Shown: positions 44,734 to 56,255, numbered from the stretch's first letter. The stretch: 64,000 nt of DNA from Adiantum capillus-veneris (GCA_014529385.2 CM043963.1:98283912-98347911); one strand, 5' to 3'. Notes: generated by a model from the sequence alone, not told the origin. Numbers and translations are program-made.

Positions 44734-45084
44734 TGCCTCCGAGAAGTTAACGGGTTGTGGGACTGTCTGGGGTATAGTGCCGCCCATCTCGGCTGATCCA
44801 AAAATTGACCTCTATTTTTCCCGACCAATCACTTTTTGTCACTGCGGACATGCCCACATAAGCCAATCGCTTTGTGCGGCCGTCTAAACCCGACTAGCCC
44901 TTAGCACTAAAGCCCATGAGACTAATGAAGGCCCCATCATGGGATCCGCCATGAGCATCTGCACGTGGGAGATATGATACAAAATCGACAATCAGATTTT
45001 ATTTGAGCGTGTCCAAGTTTATTTATTTTTTTGTAGTATACTTCTGCTTGCCGAAGTTCACTTTATATGTTCATGTTTGTGGAT

Positions 45085-45150
45085 AGGGAACACCAAAAGC
45101 CACACGTGCACCCGGTTAAGGCATTGGGCTTCCACAATGCACGCTCTGGT
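45085..45150 (+). repeat. tRNA-like remnant
   Basis: CCGGTTAAGGCATTGGGC resembles a tRNA D-arm and GGTTTGAATCT a B box with C to T changes. Decayed tRNA-derived sequence. Confidence 0.35.
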
Positions 45151-45530
45151 TTGAATCTGGTGGGGGACATGCCACATTGATTTTTTGTTTGATGTGGGAC
45201 AGGGTCTTCATTAAAGACCCCGTGCGACTTAGAGTCCAGGCTGACCCACCAAGGGTAATAATAAGGGCAATGAAGCCAAGGCCCAGTAAGGATCAAACAT
45301 CGAATTACATATTGATGCGTCATTGAATTCATAAGGGCGTGGTCACGCACGGCTTACTTATACCTTATTGGGAACTAAGCCTACTAAGAGAGACCCTGCA
45401 ATGATTGGAACGCCAGAACCTCCCTTCGTGGTCACGCACTAAGAAGTTAGAACAAAGCCAGGTTGACTTGCAGTTGTAGGTGAAACTTCAACGTAGGCTC
45501 TTTTGATACCGCATGCAGTCGGGAGGCTTT
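45151..45530. other. Non-coding stretch
   Basis: No gene seen. Confidence 0.45.

Positions 45531-45532
<2 letters not shown>

Positions 45533-45598
<66 letters not shown>
45533..45598 (+). repeat. CA microsatellite
   Basis: Uninterrupted (CA)33. Confidence 0.97.
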
Positions 45599-45600
<2 letters not shown>

Positions 45601-46106
45601 AAAAAGTGGGAGCACTACAAAGATTTCCAAACTTGCATTAAAGTCCAACTTCGGTTACCTTTGCAACTATGCCTATTCTGACATAATTGGGAAGTGCAAG
45701 CATAGTACAACTAAGGTAGATTAGCTGCTTGCGTGTGGCCATGAAGCAGGCTTAGTTATTTGTTAGTATAACTCGAAACTAAGCCTCATGTGACCACCAC
45801 CTAACTAGTCTTGTTTGGTTGCCCTTGTGGTAGCAATTTGAGGGTGCATTCAGATTGCCAAGAGCCACGAGCATGGGCAATACTTTTGTAGCGTGCATTT
45901 GTTCACATTGCACATAGATGAAAATACACAAGTTGCCTAGCAACAAATCACACTGTGCTTCACAATTATCTCGGTTGGTGCAGGGAGGTCAGGTCGGGGT
46001 TGAGGTGAAAGTGGAAGGGAAATCAAGTAGGTCTAAAATCGATCTTGATTAGAAGAGGGATGATTTTTTTCTTGTTTTGTGGAGGGTTGCCCACATGTAG
46101 GGAATG

Positions 46107-46108
<2 letters not shown>

Positions 46109-46166
<58 letters not shown>
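46109..46166 (+). repeat. CT microsatellite
   Basis: (CT)29 just upstream of the third gypsy element. Confidence 0.97.
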
Positions 46167-46170
<4 letters not shown>

Positions 46171-46730
46171 GTAGAAGGCAAGGACAGTCCCAACAGGTGG
46201 GAACTGCTCCTTAGAAGGCCGACCAATGGGAAGCAAGAACAGCTACACTGATAGTAATTACCGCAGTTACTGTAGTAACTCTGAGAGCTAGAAATAGGAC
46301 CCGCTACACTGTAAACGGGCTTTTGGCTTTTTGACTCTTTTGGTTTACGAGCTCTTAGCTTCTAGATTCACCCCTGTAATCATTCATTCCTGTAATCAAT
46401 CCTCATACTTCATCTGAGCTTAAGCCTGTTGTACACTGTACTGATTATCCTTGAGCTGTTGATCTGAATCTACAAATACCATTTCCCATCTTCCAATTGC
46501 GTCTTTCATTTCAATACATCATTCCAATTCATTTCTCTATTTCAGTTCAGTACTCTGTTTTAGTCCTCACGAACTGAACTGCCTAGATAATCAGTAGCTC
46601 TGAACTCTAACACTAGGATAGCTGTCTGAAGAGATCAGCTCTCATTCCATTTCGGCAATCATGGTGGCTAGAGCTGATTGCTCTTAGACTAGCAAGCTCT
46701 GTCTCCCAGTTAGAATTCTTAGCTGCAAAC
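46167..46730 (+). other. Putative 5' LTR/leader of gypsy relic 3
   Basis: Non-coding DNA before the gag ATG, with pyrimidine-rich text (ATTTCATTTCAATACATCATT). It should contain the LTR and PBS, but no partner LTR exists and I cannot place boundaries. Confidence 0.4.
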
Positions 46731-48056
46731 ATGCGGCCCAGAGTCAGTCATGGTCAAAAATCATCAACCCGGTTGCGCACTGGTTCCACACGAATCAACC
46801 CTATTCCAGACGTGTCAGAAAGAGAGTCTGATACTAAGAAGGACCCGAGAGTGAGATTGAGGCTCATTAGGAGCAGAGTAATGCTGAAGAGGCCAAAGAC
46901 TTTCAGCATTCCAGTCACTCAAGGAGGAGGAGGGCTGAGCGTGAGGAACGCAAAACCAGGGCTCAAGGTTCTCGGTCCATGCACAAGACAACTGAAGCCA
47001 AGGGTAGCAAAAGGCAGTCGTCATAGTACAAGCAAGAAGGCCAAGGAAGAGACTGAGACTGAAAATAAAACAGAAGGTCATTGGGATGCCGACATTGATC
47101 ATTACAGAAAGTCATCCAGACGTAGTCAGGCTACCAAGACCAGAGGAAACAAAGCTGATACGGATAGGCATGATTACACTGCTTCGTTAAAGATTTATTT
47201 TCCAGTGTTCAAAGGTGGGAAAAAAGATGATCCTGATGTCCACATTCAAGCCTTTGAGCAATATGCTGAATTAAAGAATATTGATGAAGATGAATGGGGA
47301 GAATATGTTTGTCAAACACTGAAGGACGCGGCAAGGAAATGGTATTACCACTATTCGACTTGCCAGCTCAGGTCTTACAATAAATTGATCAAGGCTTTCA
47401 AGCTTGAATACTCAGACAACAAAGGTGATGAAGACATTCTCTGTGAGCTGGACAAGATCAGACAAGGGAAATTGTTTGTAAGAAGCTATGTGGAAAAGAT
47501 CAATGAGTTAACCAGGCAGTTGCAGAAACCACCTTCAGAAAAAAGACTGCGTGGATGGTTTCTGAATGGGTTTCACAGTAAGAAGCTGAGAGAGCAAGAG
47601 GTCCTTGCACCCACAAAAAAGTTCAATGACTTGGTGCAGCAAGCTCTAAAGCTCGAGCATCAAGCCAAGAAGGAGAGAAGCCACAGGAAGCGAAGGTCTA
47701 GCAGTAGCAGCTCTTCTATTGAGAATTCCAATTCTAGTGAGACTTCCAGCATCTCTGATAGTAGTTCAAAAAAAAAGAGCAAGGACAAGGCTAAGAAAGG
47801 GTCTTGTCGAGGAAACTTGATGAAATGGCCAGGCAGATTGCTGAAATCAGCCAGACCAGACAACCAGTCAGGAGGATGGAAACCTAGTGCTCCAAATGCA
47901 AATCCAAAGATCATGTTTCCAATGAATGCCCACAATGTACATACTGCAAAGCGTATGGCCATCTGTGGAACAACTGTGGTATTTGAATCCATCATTTCAA
48001 AAACAGTAAGGATCTGTCTCTGGTTGCATTTACAAATGCTAAATCAGCCAAGGTAG
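46731..48056 (+). CDS. Gag, gypsy relic 3
   Basis: ATG at 46731 opens a 441-residue frame. A basic, Ser/Thr/Arg-rich N-terminus leads to the gag capsid domain around residues 145-310: YFPVFKGGKKDDPDVHIQAF, TLKDAARKWYYHYSTCQL and KLFVRSYVEKINELTRQLQK. A Lys/Arg and poly-Ser region follows, and the last ~90 residues lose similarity, probably through a frameshift near 47810. The CCHC knuckle is in the next frame (48059-48322). It would form the particle shell. Confidence 0.78.
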   Translation: MRPRVSHGQKSSTRLRTGSTRINPIPDVSERESDTKKDPRVRLRLIRSRVMLKRPKTFSIPVTQGGGGLSVRNAKPGLKVLGPCTRQLKPRVAKGSRHSTSKKAKEETETENKTEGHWDADIDHYRKSSRRSQATKTRGNKADTDRHDYTASLKIYFPVFKGGKKDDPDVHIQAFEQYAELKNIDEDEWGEYVCQTLKDAARKWYYHYSTCQLRSYNKLIKAFKLEYSDNKGDEDILCELDKIRQGKLFVRSYVEKINELTRQLQKPPSEKRLRGWFLNGFHSKKLREQEVLAPTKKFNDLVQQALKLEHQAKKERSHRKRRSSSSSSSIENSNSSETSSISDSSSKKKSKDKAKKGSCRGNLMKWPGRLLKSARPDNQSGGWKPSAPNANPKIMFPMNAHNVHTAKRMAICGTTVVFESIISKTVRICLWLHLQMLNQPR

Positions 48057-48058
48057 AG

Positions 48059-48322
48059 ATGACCAGTGTTCCTCGAGAGGAAAAATCAGGTACCAGTGGG
48101 AATGGTACTGGGCGCGGCAGATACCAAGGAGGTACTGGCCGAGGTAGAGGTTGTGTTAATTTCCAAAACCAAAGTCTTAACTGCTATACTTGTGGGAAAT
48201 ATGGGCACTTTGCAGCACAGTGTCTAGAAGCACCTAGTACTGCGGCGGCTACTGAGGCGAAAGCCCTAGAACCAGTTCCAGTACGGGCAATCACTTGCAA
48301 TAAAGGGGTGATTATTGAATAA
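48059..48322 (+). pseudogene. Nucleocapsid knuckle region, gypsy relic 3
   Basis: CYTCGKYGHFAAQC is a canonical C-x2-C-x4-H-x4-C knuckle, preceded by a Gly/Arg-rich GRGRYQGGTGRGRG stretch. The frame ends at 48320-48322. Confidence 0.83.
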
Positions 48323-48940
48323 ATTCAGATGAGCCTGTGAAACCAGGGAGTCCTGCGAATGGACTCAACAGAGAGAAGTCTGAAAGGATAAGGGCAAGGA
48401 GAAGGTAGTCGATGAATGGCAAGAGCAGTGAGACTGATAGCTAAGATCACAGAGGATCTAGCTAAGAAGCTACTAGAGTAGCTAGAGAGTTCTGATGCTC
48501 GAGTTATTCAAAAGATACCAGCCCAGTCTTTTGAGAAAAGGCAGCCAAATCAGTCAGGATCTGGAATCTTTGAGACCATGCTTGCTGCAGTGCAAGGACT
48601 GGTGGATGATTTAGGGCACGTTAAATTAGATTTGACCTAATAGAAAAAATTGAACTAGGGAAAGCAGACACCAGAATAGAGGATTGGCACTGTGAAGATA
48701 GTCCCGATTCCTCGAGTACTGATAATAGTTCTGACCAAGAAAGAGAAGAAATCCATGTCAATATCTATGAATGAATTCAGAAATTGACAGTTGAATTAGA
48801 AGATATCAGGAAGACTTTGCCTGAAGCAACAAAATTCATTAGATAGCAGAGAAAGACTGAAGCTGATGCCAGAGCAATTGAATTGGCAGCTGTCAAAGAT
48901 GATGAAGTGTCGGTAATCTAAGTGGACTACAAGGTCCGGA
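48323..48940 (+). pseudogene. Gag-protease linker, gypsy relic 3
   Basis: Many stops. Charged, coiled-coil-like remnants in short frames. No domain recognised. Confidence 0.4.
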
Positions 48941-49456
48941 AACAATGGGAGCCGCTATCCGGTGTTATACTGGATGGAGGGGCAGGTGTGAATATCACAG
49001 GGGCACATCTTCAGCAAAGGCTTGGTATCAGAGATTTGAAATCAGCACCCTTTAAGGTTTGAATGGCCGATCATAGAGTTTTTCAGGCAACTGGTGTGAT
49101 CAAGAAATATGCAGATTAGGATGGGTAAAGAAAAATTCAAAACCATCTTTTTGGTACTGGATGTTCAAGGAGCATATGGTATGCTACTGGGATGGCCATG
49201 GCTACGGACGGCACAGGTTGTTTTTGATTATGCCAATCAGACCCTAATAATACAGGGAACCAATAGGAGAATCCAGGTCCAGACAAATAACACCAAAAGC
49301 TGGAAGAAGGTAGTTCGACTAGAAGAGCCTTGCCAGAAGTATGGGGTTAAGAAGATTGAAAGGATGCTTGCAGCAATTAATATTTTTCCATTAGCTGAAA
49401 TAGACTTAAATGCAGTATTCTTCGACAAGGATCAAGCTGAGAAACAGAGGAAGTAG
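48941..49456 (+). pseudogene. Protease, gypsy relic 3
   Basis: SGVILDGGAGVNITGAHLQQ has the DGGAG loop near 48976. After stops, frame 49109-49456 has MGKEKFKTIFLVLDVQGAYG and MLLGWPWLRTAQVVFDYANQ, the LLG-W-P-W block. Retropepsin order is clear and several stops make it inactive. Confidence 0.75.
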
Positions 49457-49789
49457 TTTCTAGATTAGTTCACTGAATTGAATCCTAGAGAAAGACTAGT
49501 TTAGTTGACTGGACGGCCAGAGAAACCAACTGACTCCAAAGAAGAATGTTCAAATTCCAGTACACGAGCGCACACTGAAGAGGTTACTAGAGTTCAGAAT
49601 GAGAATCTAGAACTAACAAGTCCATCGTGGGATTATGCTGAGGAGTCAACCAAAAGGAAGGGAGGTGGGCAAAATTGGTTTCTTCCAGATAATCAAGAAA
49701 TTGAAGAATGGAATCTGGGTTCTAAAGAAAGTCCTCAATTGATCAAAGGGAATAAGCATATGAACCGAGATATGAAAGAAAAAGCCTTA

Positions 49790-50937
49790 CTTATGTTCTA
49801 GAAATACAAAGATGTATTTGCATGGGAATATTGATTTAAAAGATGTAGATCCAGAGGTTTGCCAGCACAGAATACCTTTGAAACTAGATGCCAGACCAAT
49901 ACGTCCGCACATGTACAGAATGAATCCGAACTATGCCAAGAAGGTCAAAGAGGAAATCAACAACCTTCTGAAAGCCGGATTCATCACAAAAGTCGCCAGC
50001 AATGACTGGCTATTCCCTATAGTGATCTTACGAAAGAAGAATGGAAAATTGAGAGTCTGTGTGGATTATCGAAAATTGAATGCTCAAACTATCAAAGATC
50101 CTTTTCCATTACTCTTTAGTGACATGCTTCTTGATGAGATTGTAGCCATGATATGTATAGTTTTATGCATGGATATAGTGGTTATAACTAGTTAAAGATT
50201 TTTCTTGAAGATCAAAGAAAAACCACTTTTATTACTGAATGGGGTACATTCATGTATTTAGTCATGCCATTTGGTCTCTGCAATACTCCAGCAACATTCC
50301 AACGTTGCATGATGGAGATATTTAGTGAATTCTTGCACCGATTTTTAGCTATATTTATGGATGACTTCACTGTATTCTCAACCAAGGAGGAGCATCTATT
50401 GTTTTTGGAAATGTTTTTCTAGCGATGTAAGGAGAAGAGGATCTATTTGAATCTATTCAAGTCTGTATTTCTGGTTTGAAAGGGACAAGTACTGGGACAT
50501 AGTGTCCAGGAATGGCATAGAGATGGCCAATGATAAATCCAATGTGTCCAGTAGGCCAAGGCACCCCACACAACATCTGAATTAAGTTCATTGTTGGGAT
50601 ATATAAATTTTTATAGAAGATTTGTTCATATGTTTGCTTCCAAGGCATTACCTTTATGTGAGCTTATCAAGAAAACTAGTAAGTTCATCTGGACTTCTGA
50701 ATGCGAGGAAAGCTTTCAATGTATTAAAAATGTCATTATCAGTAAGCCAGTACTCTGACAACCAGATTGGGATGTTATATTCCATGTGCATGTTGATGCT
50801 TCGAGACTGGCAATGGGGGCAATATTGGCTCAACCAGATGGGAGGACTAATTATCCAGTGCTAGTCGAAGATTCAGTCAAGCTGAACAAGGATATACTAC
50901 CACGGAGAGAGAAGCCCTATGATATACTACCATGGAG
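49790..50937 (+). pseudogene. RT and start of RNase H, gypsy relic 3
   Basis: VDPEVCQHRIPLKLDARPIR, PIVILRKKNGKLRVCVDYRK, FITEWGTFMYLVMPFGLCNT and the catalytic FMDDF (near 50360) identify RT. Then LLGYINFYRRFV and FHVHVDASRLAMGAILAQPD start RNase H. Reading FSQAEQGYTTTEREAL reaches almost to the copia A insertion. Frameshifts and stops occur near 50160-50200, 50420 and 50475-50540. Confidence 0.86.
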
Positions 50938-51149
50938 TGTTACCATATACATGTGATAGTGATGTGTGTGAACACACTAGGATCGTCGGGGCATTTTTTC
51001 CCTCTTTAGAAGGTTTTTTCCCCGTGCATTGTATCTAGGGCTATCTATCTTTCCATTGCACACTAAGTAACACATTCATAGTTGTGTGCCTTGAGCTTCC
51101 TTCATCTTGACCAAGCTGTGTGCATTTCTCTGCAACCCTAATTCCAACA
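50938..51149 (+). repeat. 5' LTR of copia A
   Basis: 212 bp. It lacks 15 bases (near 51032) present in the 3' LTR and has a handful of substitutions. Confidence 0.9.
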
Positions 51150-51151
51150 AT

Positions 51152-51170
51152 TGGTATCAGAGCGTGTGCC
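51152..51170 (+). promoter_or_regulatory. Primer binding site, initiator-Met type, copia A
   Basis: TGGTATCAGAGC is an exact match to the plant copia consensus, two bases after the LTR. Confidence 0.88.
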
Positions 51171-51514
51171 ATCCTCCTGGGCTTAGTCGCTAGCAACTCC
51201 AGCACATGCCTGATCACTTTCTCCAATTTCTGTGAGCTTTTGCGAGCATTCGCAGGGCGACAAAAATTTTGGGTAAGCTCGCAGAGCTTGGTGTGCTTAG
51301 ATTTTTGATTTGGGCTCATTTCGGCCTCCGTTTCCATTACATGCAGTACTGCACACGCTATTTCTTCATTTTGTGCAAAATTTTTGTCAGTGCATTTTTT
51401 TGCATAACATGTGCCTTATAGTCTTCTACGGTTTGTGCTATATAGCACATGTTGTTCTCGCTTCGTTTCTCCTCCTCTTTTCAGGATTTTTTCACATGAG
51501 GTGCAGCATTTACC

Positions 51515-51990
51515 ATGGTTGACAACAACACAGATGTGTTCAAGATGTTTGCTGCTGAGGACAGATTGGATGGGGACAATTACCCTATGTGGGATTACAT
51601 GAAGCAACATGTTCTTGTGTCAAAGGGCGTTTGGATTATTGTGCAGGGTATTGATGTACATCCTGGTTCAAAGGATGTAGGCGATGTTGAGGATGTGGCA
51701 GGTCCTGCTGCAAGGATTGCTGCTATTAGAGTTGTTTTGTCTATGGCAGAACAATGTCGTTGAGATGTAAAGGATGCGTAGGCTCATGCATTGATTGCGT
51801 TGTTTGTGAAGCTCACCATTGTTCCCCACATTCGTCTCAACAAAATCTACAAAACAAGCTTGGTATATTTTGGCTCGTCTTTATGCAAGTCGCAATGAGG
51901 CTAAAATTGCTTTGCTGCGTAAAGAGCTTGAGTCAAAGATTATGCATGCGGAAGAGGATATGGACACTTTCCGGTTCAGGAAGTTGGAAA
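51515..51990 (+). pseudogene. Gag, copia A (truncated)
   Basis: ATG at 51515 (MVDNNTDVFKMFAAEDRLDG) starts a copia gag with DNYPMWDYMKQHVL. A stop and frame change near 51760 lead to STKSTKQAWYILARLYASRN and LRKELESKIMHAEEDMDTF. It then jumps directly into the pre-integrase region near 51985-51995. The knuckle and protease (DSGA) are missing, which means a deletion at that point. Confidence 0.8.
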
Positions 51991-52470
51991 GATTGTGCTT
52001 ACTGCTGCAAATGGCAGTTCTTTCACACTTGTTGATGCACTTTATGTACCTAGGATCAAGAAGAATCTTTTTTCTGTATCTGCACTCGCTAGACTTGGAC
52101 TTGTAGTCAAATTTGTGGATGACAGATGTACAGTTCATGATCTCAGATTTGGTGATGAAATTGTTGCATCTGGGCTTTTTTGCCGTGGGTTGTATAAGAT
52201 CACTTTGTATGACAAGTGTGGACAAAATTTTGCAAATGCAATTGCTGATTCAAGGGATATTTCAAATGAAAAACTTTGGCATACACGTTTTGGTCATCTG
52301 AATTTCGCCAGTTTGCTACGTTTGCAAAAATCTGATATGGTTGCTTCTTTGCCGCCTCTTGAAGCACCAGCCAAACATGTTTGTGAAGGAAGTATTTTGG
52401 GTAAGATGCAGCGTTTGAAGTTGCCAAAGGATGGTTTAATTAGGGCCACATGCACAATTCCTGGCTATGG
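51991..52470 (+). pseudogene. Protease tail and pre-integrase zinc region, copia A
   Basis: LVDALYVPRIKKNLFSVSAL is the end of the copia protease region. KLWHTRFGHLNFASLL and HVCEGSILGKMQR are the integrase zinc module, with the last Cys changed to Ser (CEGS for CEGC). A second deletion near 52450 removes the start of the integrase core. Confidence 0.83.
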
Positions 52471-53041
52471 CTGAAAATGTCTCGAAATGTACTATGGGCA
52501 CCCTTCGTTCCGATCGAGGGGGGGAGTATATGTCTCATGAATTTAATGAAGTTCAAACTAGTCATGGGATAAAACACCAATGTACAGTGCATTATACACC
52601 TCAGCAAAATGGTGTTGTTGAGAGGAAAAATAGGTCACTTACGAAAATGGCACGATGTATGGTCAAAAGTCAAGCTTTGCCGCATTCTTTTTGGCTTGAG
52701 GCCATCATGTGTGCCACTTATGTACTAAAAAGGTGTCCTACGAAAGGTGTACGAAAGATGTGAAGTCTATTACTCCATATGAAGCATGGCATGATAGAAA
52801 GCCTTCTATTGAGCATATGCGTGTTTTTGGCTGTTTGGCATATGGTTTGGTGCCACAAACACAGCGCAGAAAATTGGATGATAAGGCTGTCAAATGTATT
52901 TTTGTTGGTTACAGTGCTGAAAGCAAAGGTTACAGGTTGTATCATCCGCAAACAAAACGTATTCTGGTTTCACGGGATGTAGTGTTTGTTGAAGATTCTA
53001 CTCATCCCTTGCACTGTCATGTACTAGAGACAGTAATGTAA
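52471..53041 (+). pseudogene. Integrase core remnant and C-terminal domain, copia A
   Basis: LRSDRGGEYMSHEF (second catalytic Asp) and YTPQQNGVVERKNRSLTKMA (catalytic Glu) remain; the first Asp is lost. After a frame change near 52755: ITPYEAWHDRKPSIEHMRVF and KCIFVGYSAESKGYRLYHPQ, typical copia integrase C-terminal text. Confidence 0.85.
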
Positions 53042-53064
53042 GCTCACATGACATTTATGACACT

Positions 53065-54120
53065 TTGTTGCCTCTTTTCAATGGTGGAAATACGAATTTA
53101 AATTCCAATGAGGCAAATATACAGCCTATGGGGGTTTCTAAAAATGTTACAGATCAACCTATTACTGATGACGTTGTACGTGATGTACTTGATGAGGAAA
53201 GGGCTGAAAATGAGCAGGCTAGAGGTATGCCAAAATGGCTAGTGCATACATTGCGTGACAGTAAATTGGATGCATCTTTGTCTAATCGTACTCGTTCAGG
53301 CTCTCGCCATGCATCTTATGTATCAGATTGTTATGCTTTGGCTGTGTCTAGCTTACATGATGTTGAGGAACCTCTGTCTTTTGATGAAGCACAAAATTCA
53401 CAAAATTGGATGGCTGCCATGCAATCAAACTATGATGCACTTATAGAAAATAACACATGGACTTTATATGATTTTCCTCCTGGAAAAAAGGCCATTGGTA
53501 TGAAGTGGGTTTACAAGTTGAAACGCAAGCCGGATGGTGAGATCGATCGCCATAAGGCTTGACTTGTTGCAAAGGGTTATCCACAGAAAAAAGGCATAGA
53601 TTATAAAGAGACTTTTGCTCCCACTTGTCATATGACTACTGTGTGTTTTCTATGTGCATTGGTAGCTCATTTTGATTGGGATGTACATCAATCAGACATT
53701 GTTACTTCTTTTTTGAATGGTGACATATTTGAGAAAGTTTATGTAACGCAGCCTCGCGGTTTTGTCAAGAAAGGACAAGAGGACAAAGTGTGCAGATGTA
53801 AGAAGGCTTTGTATGGGTTGAAGCAATCTCCTCGTGCTTGGTATGAAAAAGCTGACATTCATTTGGTCAAACAAGGCTTTTGTAACAGTCCAACAGAAAG
53901 CACATTGTATGTAAAGCGTGAGGGTGATGTACTTATCATTGTGGTTCTTTATGTCGTTGATTTGCTTATCACTGGACCAAATGAGAGACATATTTCTGAA
54001 TTTAAGGCTGATTTGAATGTTACTTTCAAGATGAAAGATTTCGGGCTGTTGCATCATTACTTGGTATACAATTTAAGCAGGGTGATGGTGGTATTGCCTT
54101 GTGTCAGAAAAGTTACATAG
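53065..54120 (+). pseudogene. Reverse transcriptase, copia A
   Basis: WVYKLKRKPDGEIDRHKA, stop (TGA, likely from CGA), then LVAKGYPQKKGIDYKETFAP in the same frame. Frame 53632-54120 has DIVTSFLNGDIFEKVYVTQP, KALYGLKQSPRAWYEKA and VVLYVVDLLITGP. The catalytic YVDD is YVVD here, so the first Asp of the pair is lost. RT would be dead even without the stops. Confidence 0.88.
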
Positions 54121-54905
54121 AAACATTGCTATGTAAGTTTGGACTTGAGGATTGCAAACCTATTGCCACGCCCATGGAAACACGTTTGATGTTAAGTCCA
54201 CATGCTGTTGGTGATCCTGCTGATGTCACTCTTTACCAAACTGCTATTGGCTGCCTCATTTATGTATGCAACACGAGGCCGGATATTCAGTTTGTAGTCT
54301 CACAAGTCAGCAGATTTATGCATAGCCCAGGGTCTAAGCATTGGCAGGGTATCAAGAGGATTTTCCGCTACCTTAGTGGCACTTTACATCTTGGCTTGAT
54401 TTATCCCAAGGGGGGATCATTGCCGCCAGAGTTACATGCTTTTTCAGACTGAGATTGGGCTGGTTGTTTTGACACGCGAGTGTCCACAAGAGTTTTTTGT
54501 TTCATGCTTGGCAGTTCATGTATATCATGGTTGAGCAAGAAGAAACCTAATGTGGCCACTTCGAGTTGTGAGACTGAGTACAGGGCAGTCTTCACAACTA
54601 CGGTTGAGTGTGTATGGCTCAGAGGCCTTATGTGTGATTTGGGTGTTGGAGAGGACACTCCCAACACTATCTACACTGACAGTTAGAGCGTATTGGTAGT
54701 TGCAAGGAAGCCAGTTTTTCATGCTCACACAAAGCACATTGAGGTGCATTACCACTATGTTGGGGAGAGGCTCTCAGCAGAAGAGATCAGTTTGGCTTAT
54801 GTGCCAACACAGGACAACCTTGTAGATATTTTCACAAAGGAATTGTCTCGTGAGAAGCTCAAAGCTTTCCGCAAAGATTTGGGCTTACTCCCCTTTGTGG
54901 ACTGA
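54121..54905 (+). pseudogene. RT C-terminus and RNase H, copia A
   Basis: GLEDCKPIATPMETRLML, YQTAIGCLIYVCNTRPDIQF and SDxDWAGC (a stop in the third codon), CETEYRAVFTTTVECVWLRG and HTKHIEVHYHYVGERL give copia RNase H with D, E, D blocks. Stops at 54451-54453 and 54685-54687 interrupt it. The coding end is at 54903-54905. Confidence 0.85.
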
Positions 54906-54980
54906 TCATGTCCTCAAGGCATGGCACTTCCCTTTACTCATGTGCCAGCTCTCGTTCATTGAATCACTCCAACGGGGACT

Positions 54981-55207
54981 TGTTACCATATACATGTGGT
55001 AGTGATGTGTGTGAACACACTAGGACTTCCAAGGCATTTTTCCCCTCTTTAGGAGTTTTTTCCCCCCGTACATTGTATATACGCCCATCACTCTAGGGCT
55101 ATCTATCTTTCCATTTCACACTAAGTAACACACTCTTAGTTGTGTGCCTTGAGCTTCCTTCATCTTCTCCAAGCTGTGTGCATTTCTCTGCAACCCTAAT
55201 TCCAACA
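54981..55207 (+). repeat. 3' LTR of copia A
   Basis: 227 bp partner of 50938-51149. The purine tract before it is short (AACGGGGACT). Confidence 0.9.
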
Positions 55208-55456
55208 TTTAGTGCCACCAATTTTCGGCATTACTTATTGGGAAAAAATTATCCAATTTTTATGTGGATCATCAGGCACTCTTATTTTTTATTAACAAAG
55301 TTATTATCCAAGGAAGATTCATCAAAGGGATGATGTTCCTGATGGAGTTCAAATTCCGCATATTCCACAAGCCCGATAAATCTCATTGTGGTGCAGATTT
55401 TCTGTCCAGAAGTACTGAAGGCTACTTTGAAATATCCTTGAGGGATGAGCCAGTAG
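55208..55456 (+). pseudogene. RNase H C-terminal part of gypsy relic 3
   Basis: FRHYLLGKNYPIF, VDHQALLFFINKV, FLMEFKFRIFHKPDKSHCGA and DFLSRSTEGYF are the second half of gypsy RNase H and the start of the linker to integrase. This is the continuation of the frame cut by copia A at 50937, after a small frame change near 55265. Confidence 0.85.
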
Positions 55457-56182
55457 TGTTAAGTATGGAGCCCGATTTACCCTTGTAATTTTCTGTGGTA
55501 AAAGCGCACATTTGTAAGGCCCCCATTATGAGGAGAAGCCATCGTGCATGAAAGAAATCACTCACCGGAAACCAAAATTTTCACGGACAAGAATCAAGGG
55601 CAACTTTAAAGGCCTCGGGGGCGGAGGCCCCCGAGACTTTTTTTTTCGCCGGAATATTATGGCCGGACGGCGGCCGGAAAGTGGTCGGAAAACAACCGGT
55701 TGGTTGGCCGGTGGTCGGAAGTCAATGGCCTGTGGCTGAATTCAAAAGCGGACTTGTCTTCTCAAGGGCGGCCACACATGGGCGGATTGGAGGGTCCGAT
55801 TTGGACTTATTCGCACAAGGGCGGCTACACATGGCTGTCTCTCATAAGAGAGGGCAGCCCTTTTGGCCTATAAAAGGAGGCCATTTCTACACACATTTCA
55901 TAGTGTGAAGTTGATGCAACAAGGTGAGTGTGAGGTGGTGCGAGTGAAGCAAGGCGGGAGCTCCATTAAGGGTATAATCCCTTTGTAAACTACTTCTTGT
56001 TTTGAAGTACTAAAGCCATTGAGTGGCTGCTTTCCCGTGGACGTAGCCCACATTGGGTGAACCACCTATATCGTGTGTACTCTCTCTCTCTCTCTACTCT
56101 ATAATCTCGTGTATATAAATCTGTCTCTCTCCATTAAGTAATCTACTCAATTATCTATTTAGCTACGTCTTATTTCCTAACA
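55457..56182 (+). repeat. 5' LTR of copia B
   Basis: 726 bp. It contains GGCCGG-rich short repeats (about 55660-55735), a TATA box and a CT run near the end. It lacks about 31 bases of the GGCCGG repeat cluster present in the 3' LTR. Confidence 0.93.
55869..55876 (+). promoter_or_regulatory. TATA box of copia B 5' LTR
   Basis: TATAAAAG in GGCCTATAAAAGGAGGCC, a strong TATA context; repeated at 60641-60648 in the 3' LTR. The surrounding GGCC...GGCC forms a small palindrome. Confidence 0.7.
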
Positions 56183-56184
56183 AC

Positions 56185-56202
56185 TGTTATTAGAGCCAGG
56201 TT
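56185..56202 (+). promoter_or_regulatory. Primer binding site-like sequence, copia B
   Basis: TGTTATTAGAGCCAGG follows the LTR by two bases. It resembles the initiator-Met consensus TGGTATCAGAGC with two changes. Confidence 0.65.
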
Positions 56203-56255
56203 TGCTCGTAGCTAAATTATCTCAAGGAAAGGATTCCTTGAATTGAGTGGGAGTT

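Larger units (their letters stand above)
50938..55207 (+). mobile_element. Ty1/copia retrotransposon A, nested in gypsy relic 3
   Basis: LTRs 50938-51149 and 54981-55207 start TGTTACCATATACATGTG and end AATTCCAACA. The PBS is TGGTATCAGAGC. Inside are gag, pre-integrase zinc region, integrase remnant, RT and RNase H in copia order. The flanks are TGGAG and TTTAG, matching at three of five bases, so a decayed target duplication is possible. Two deletions remove the nucleocapsid/protease and the first part of the integrase core. Confidence 0.92.
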
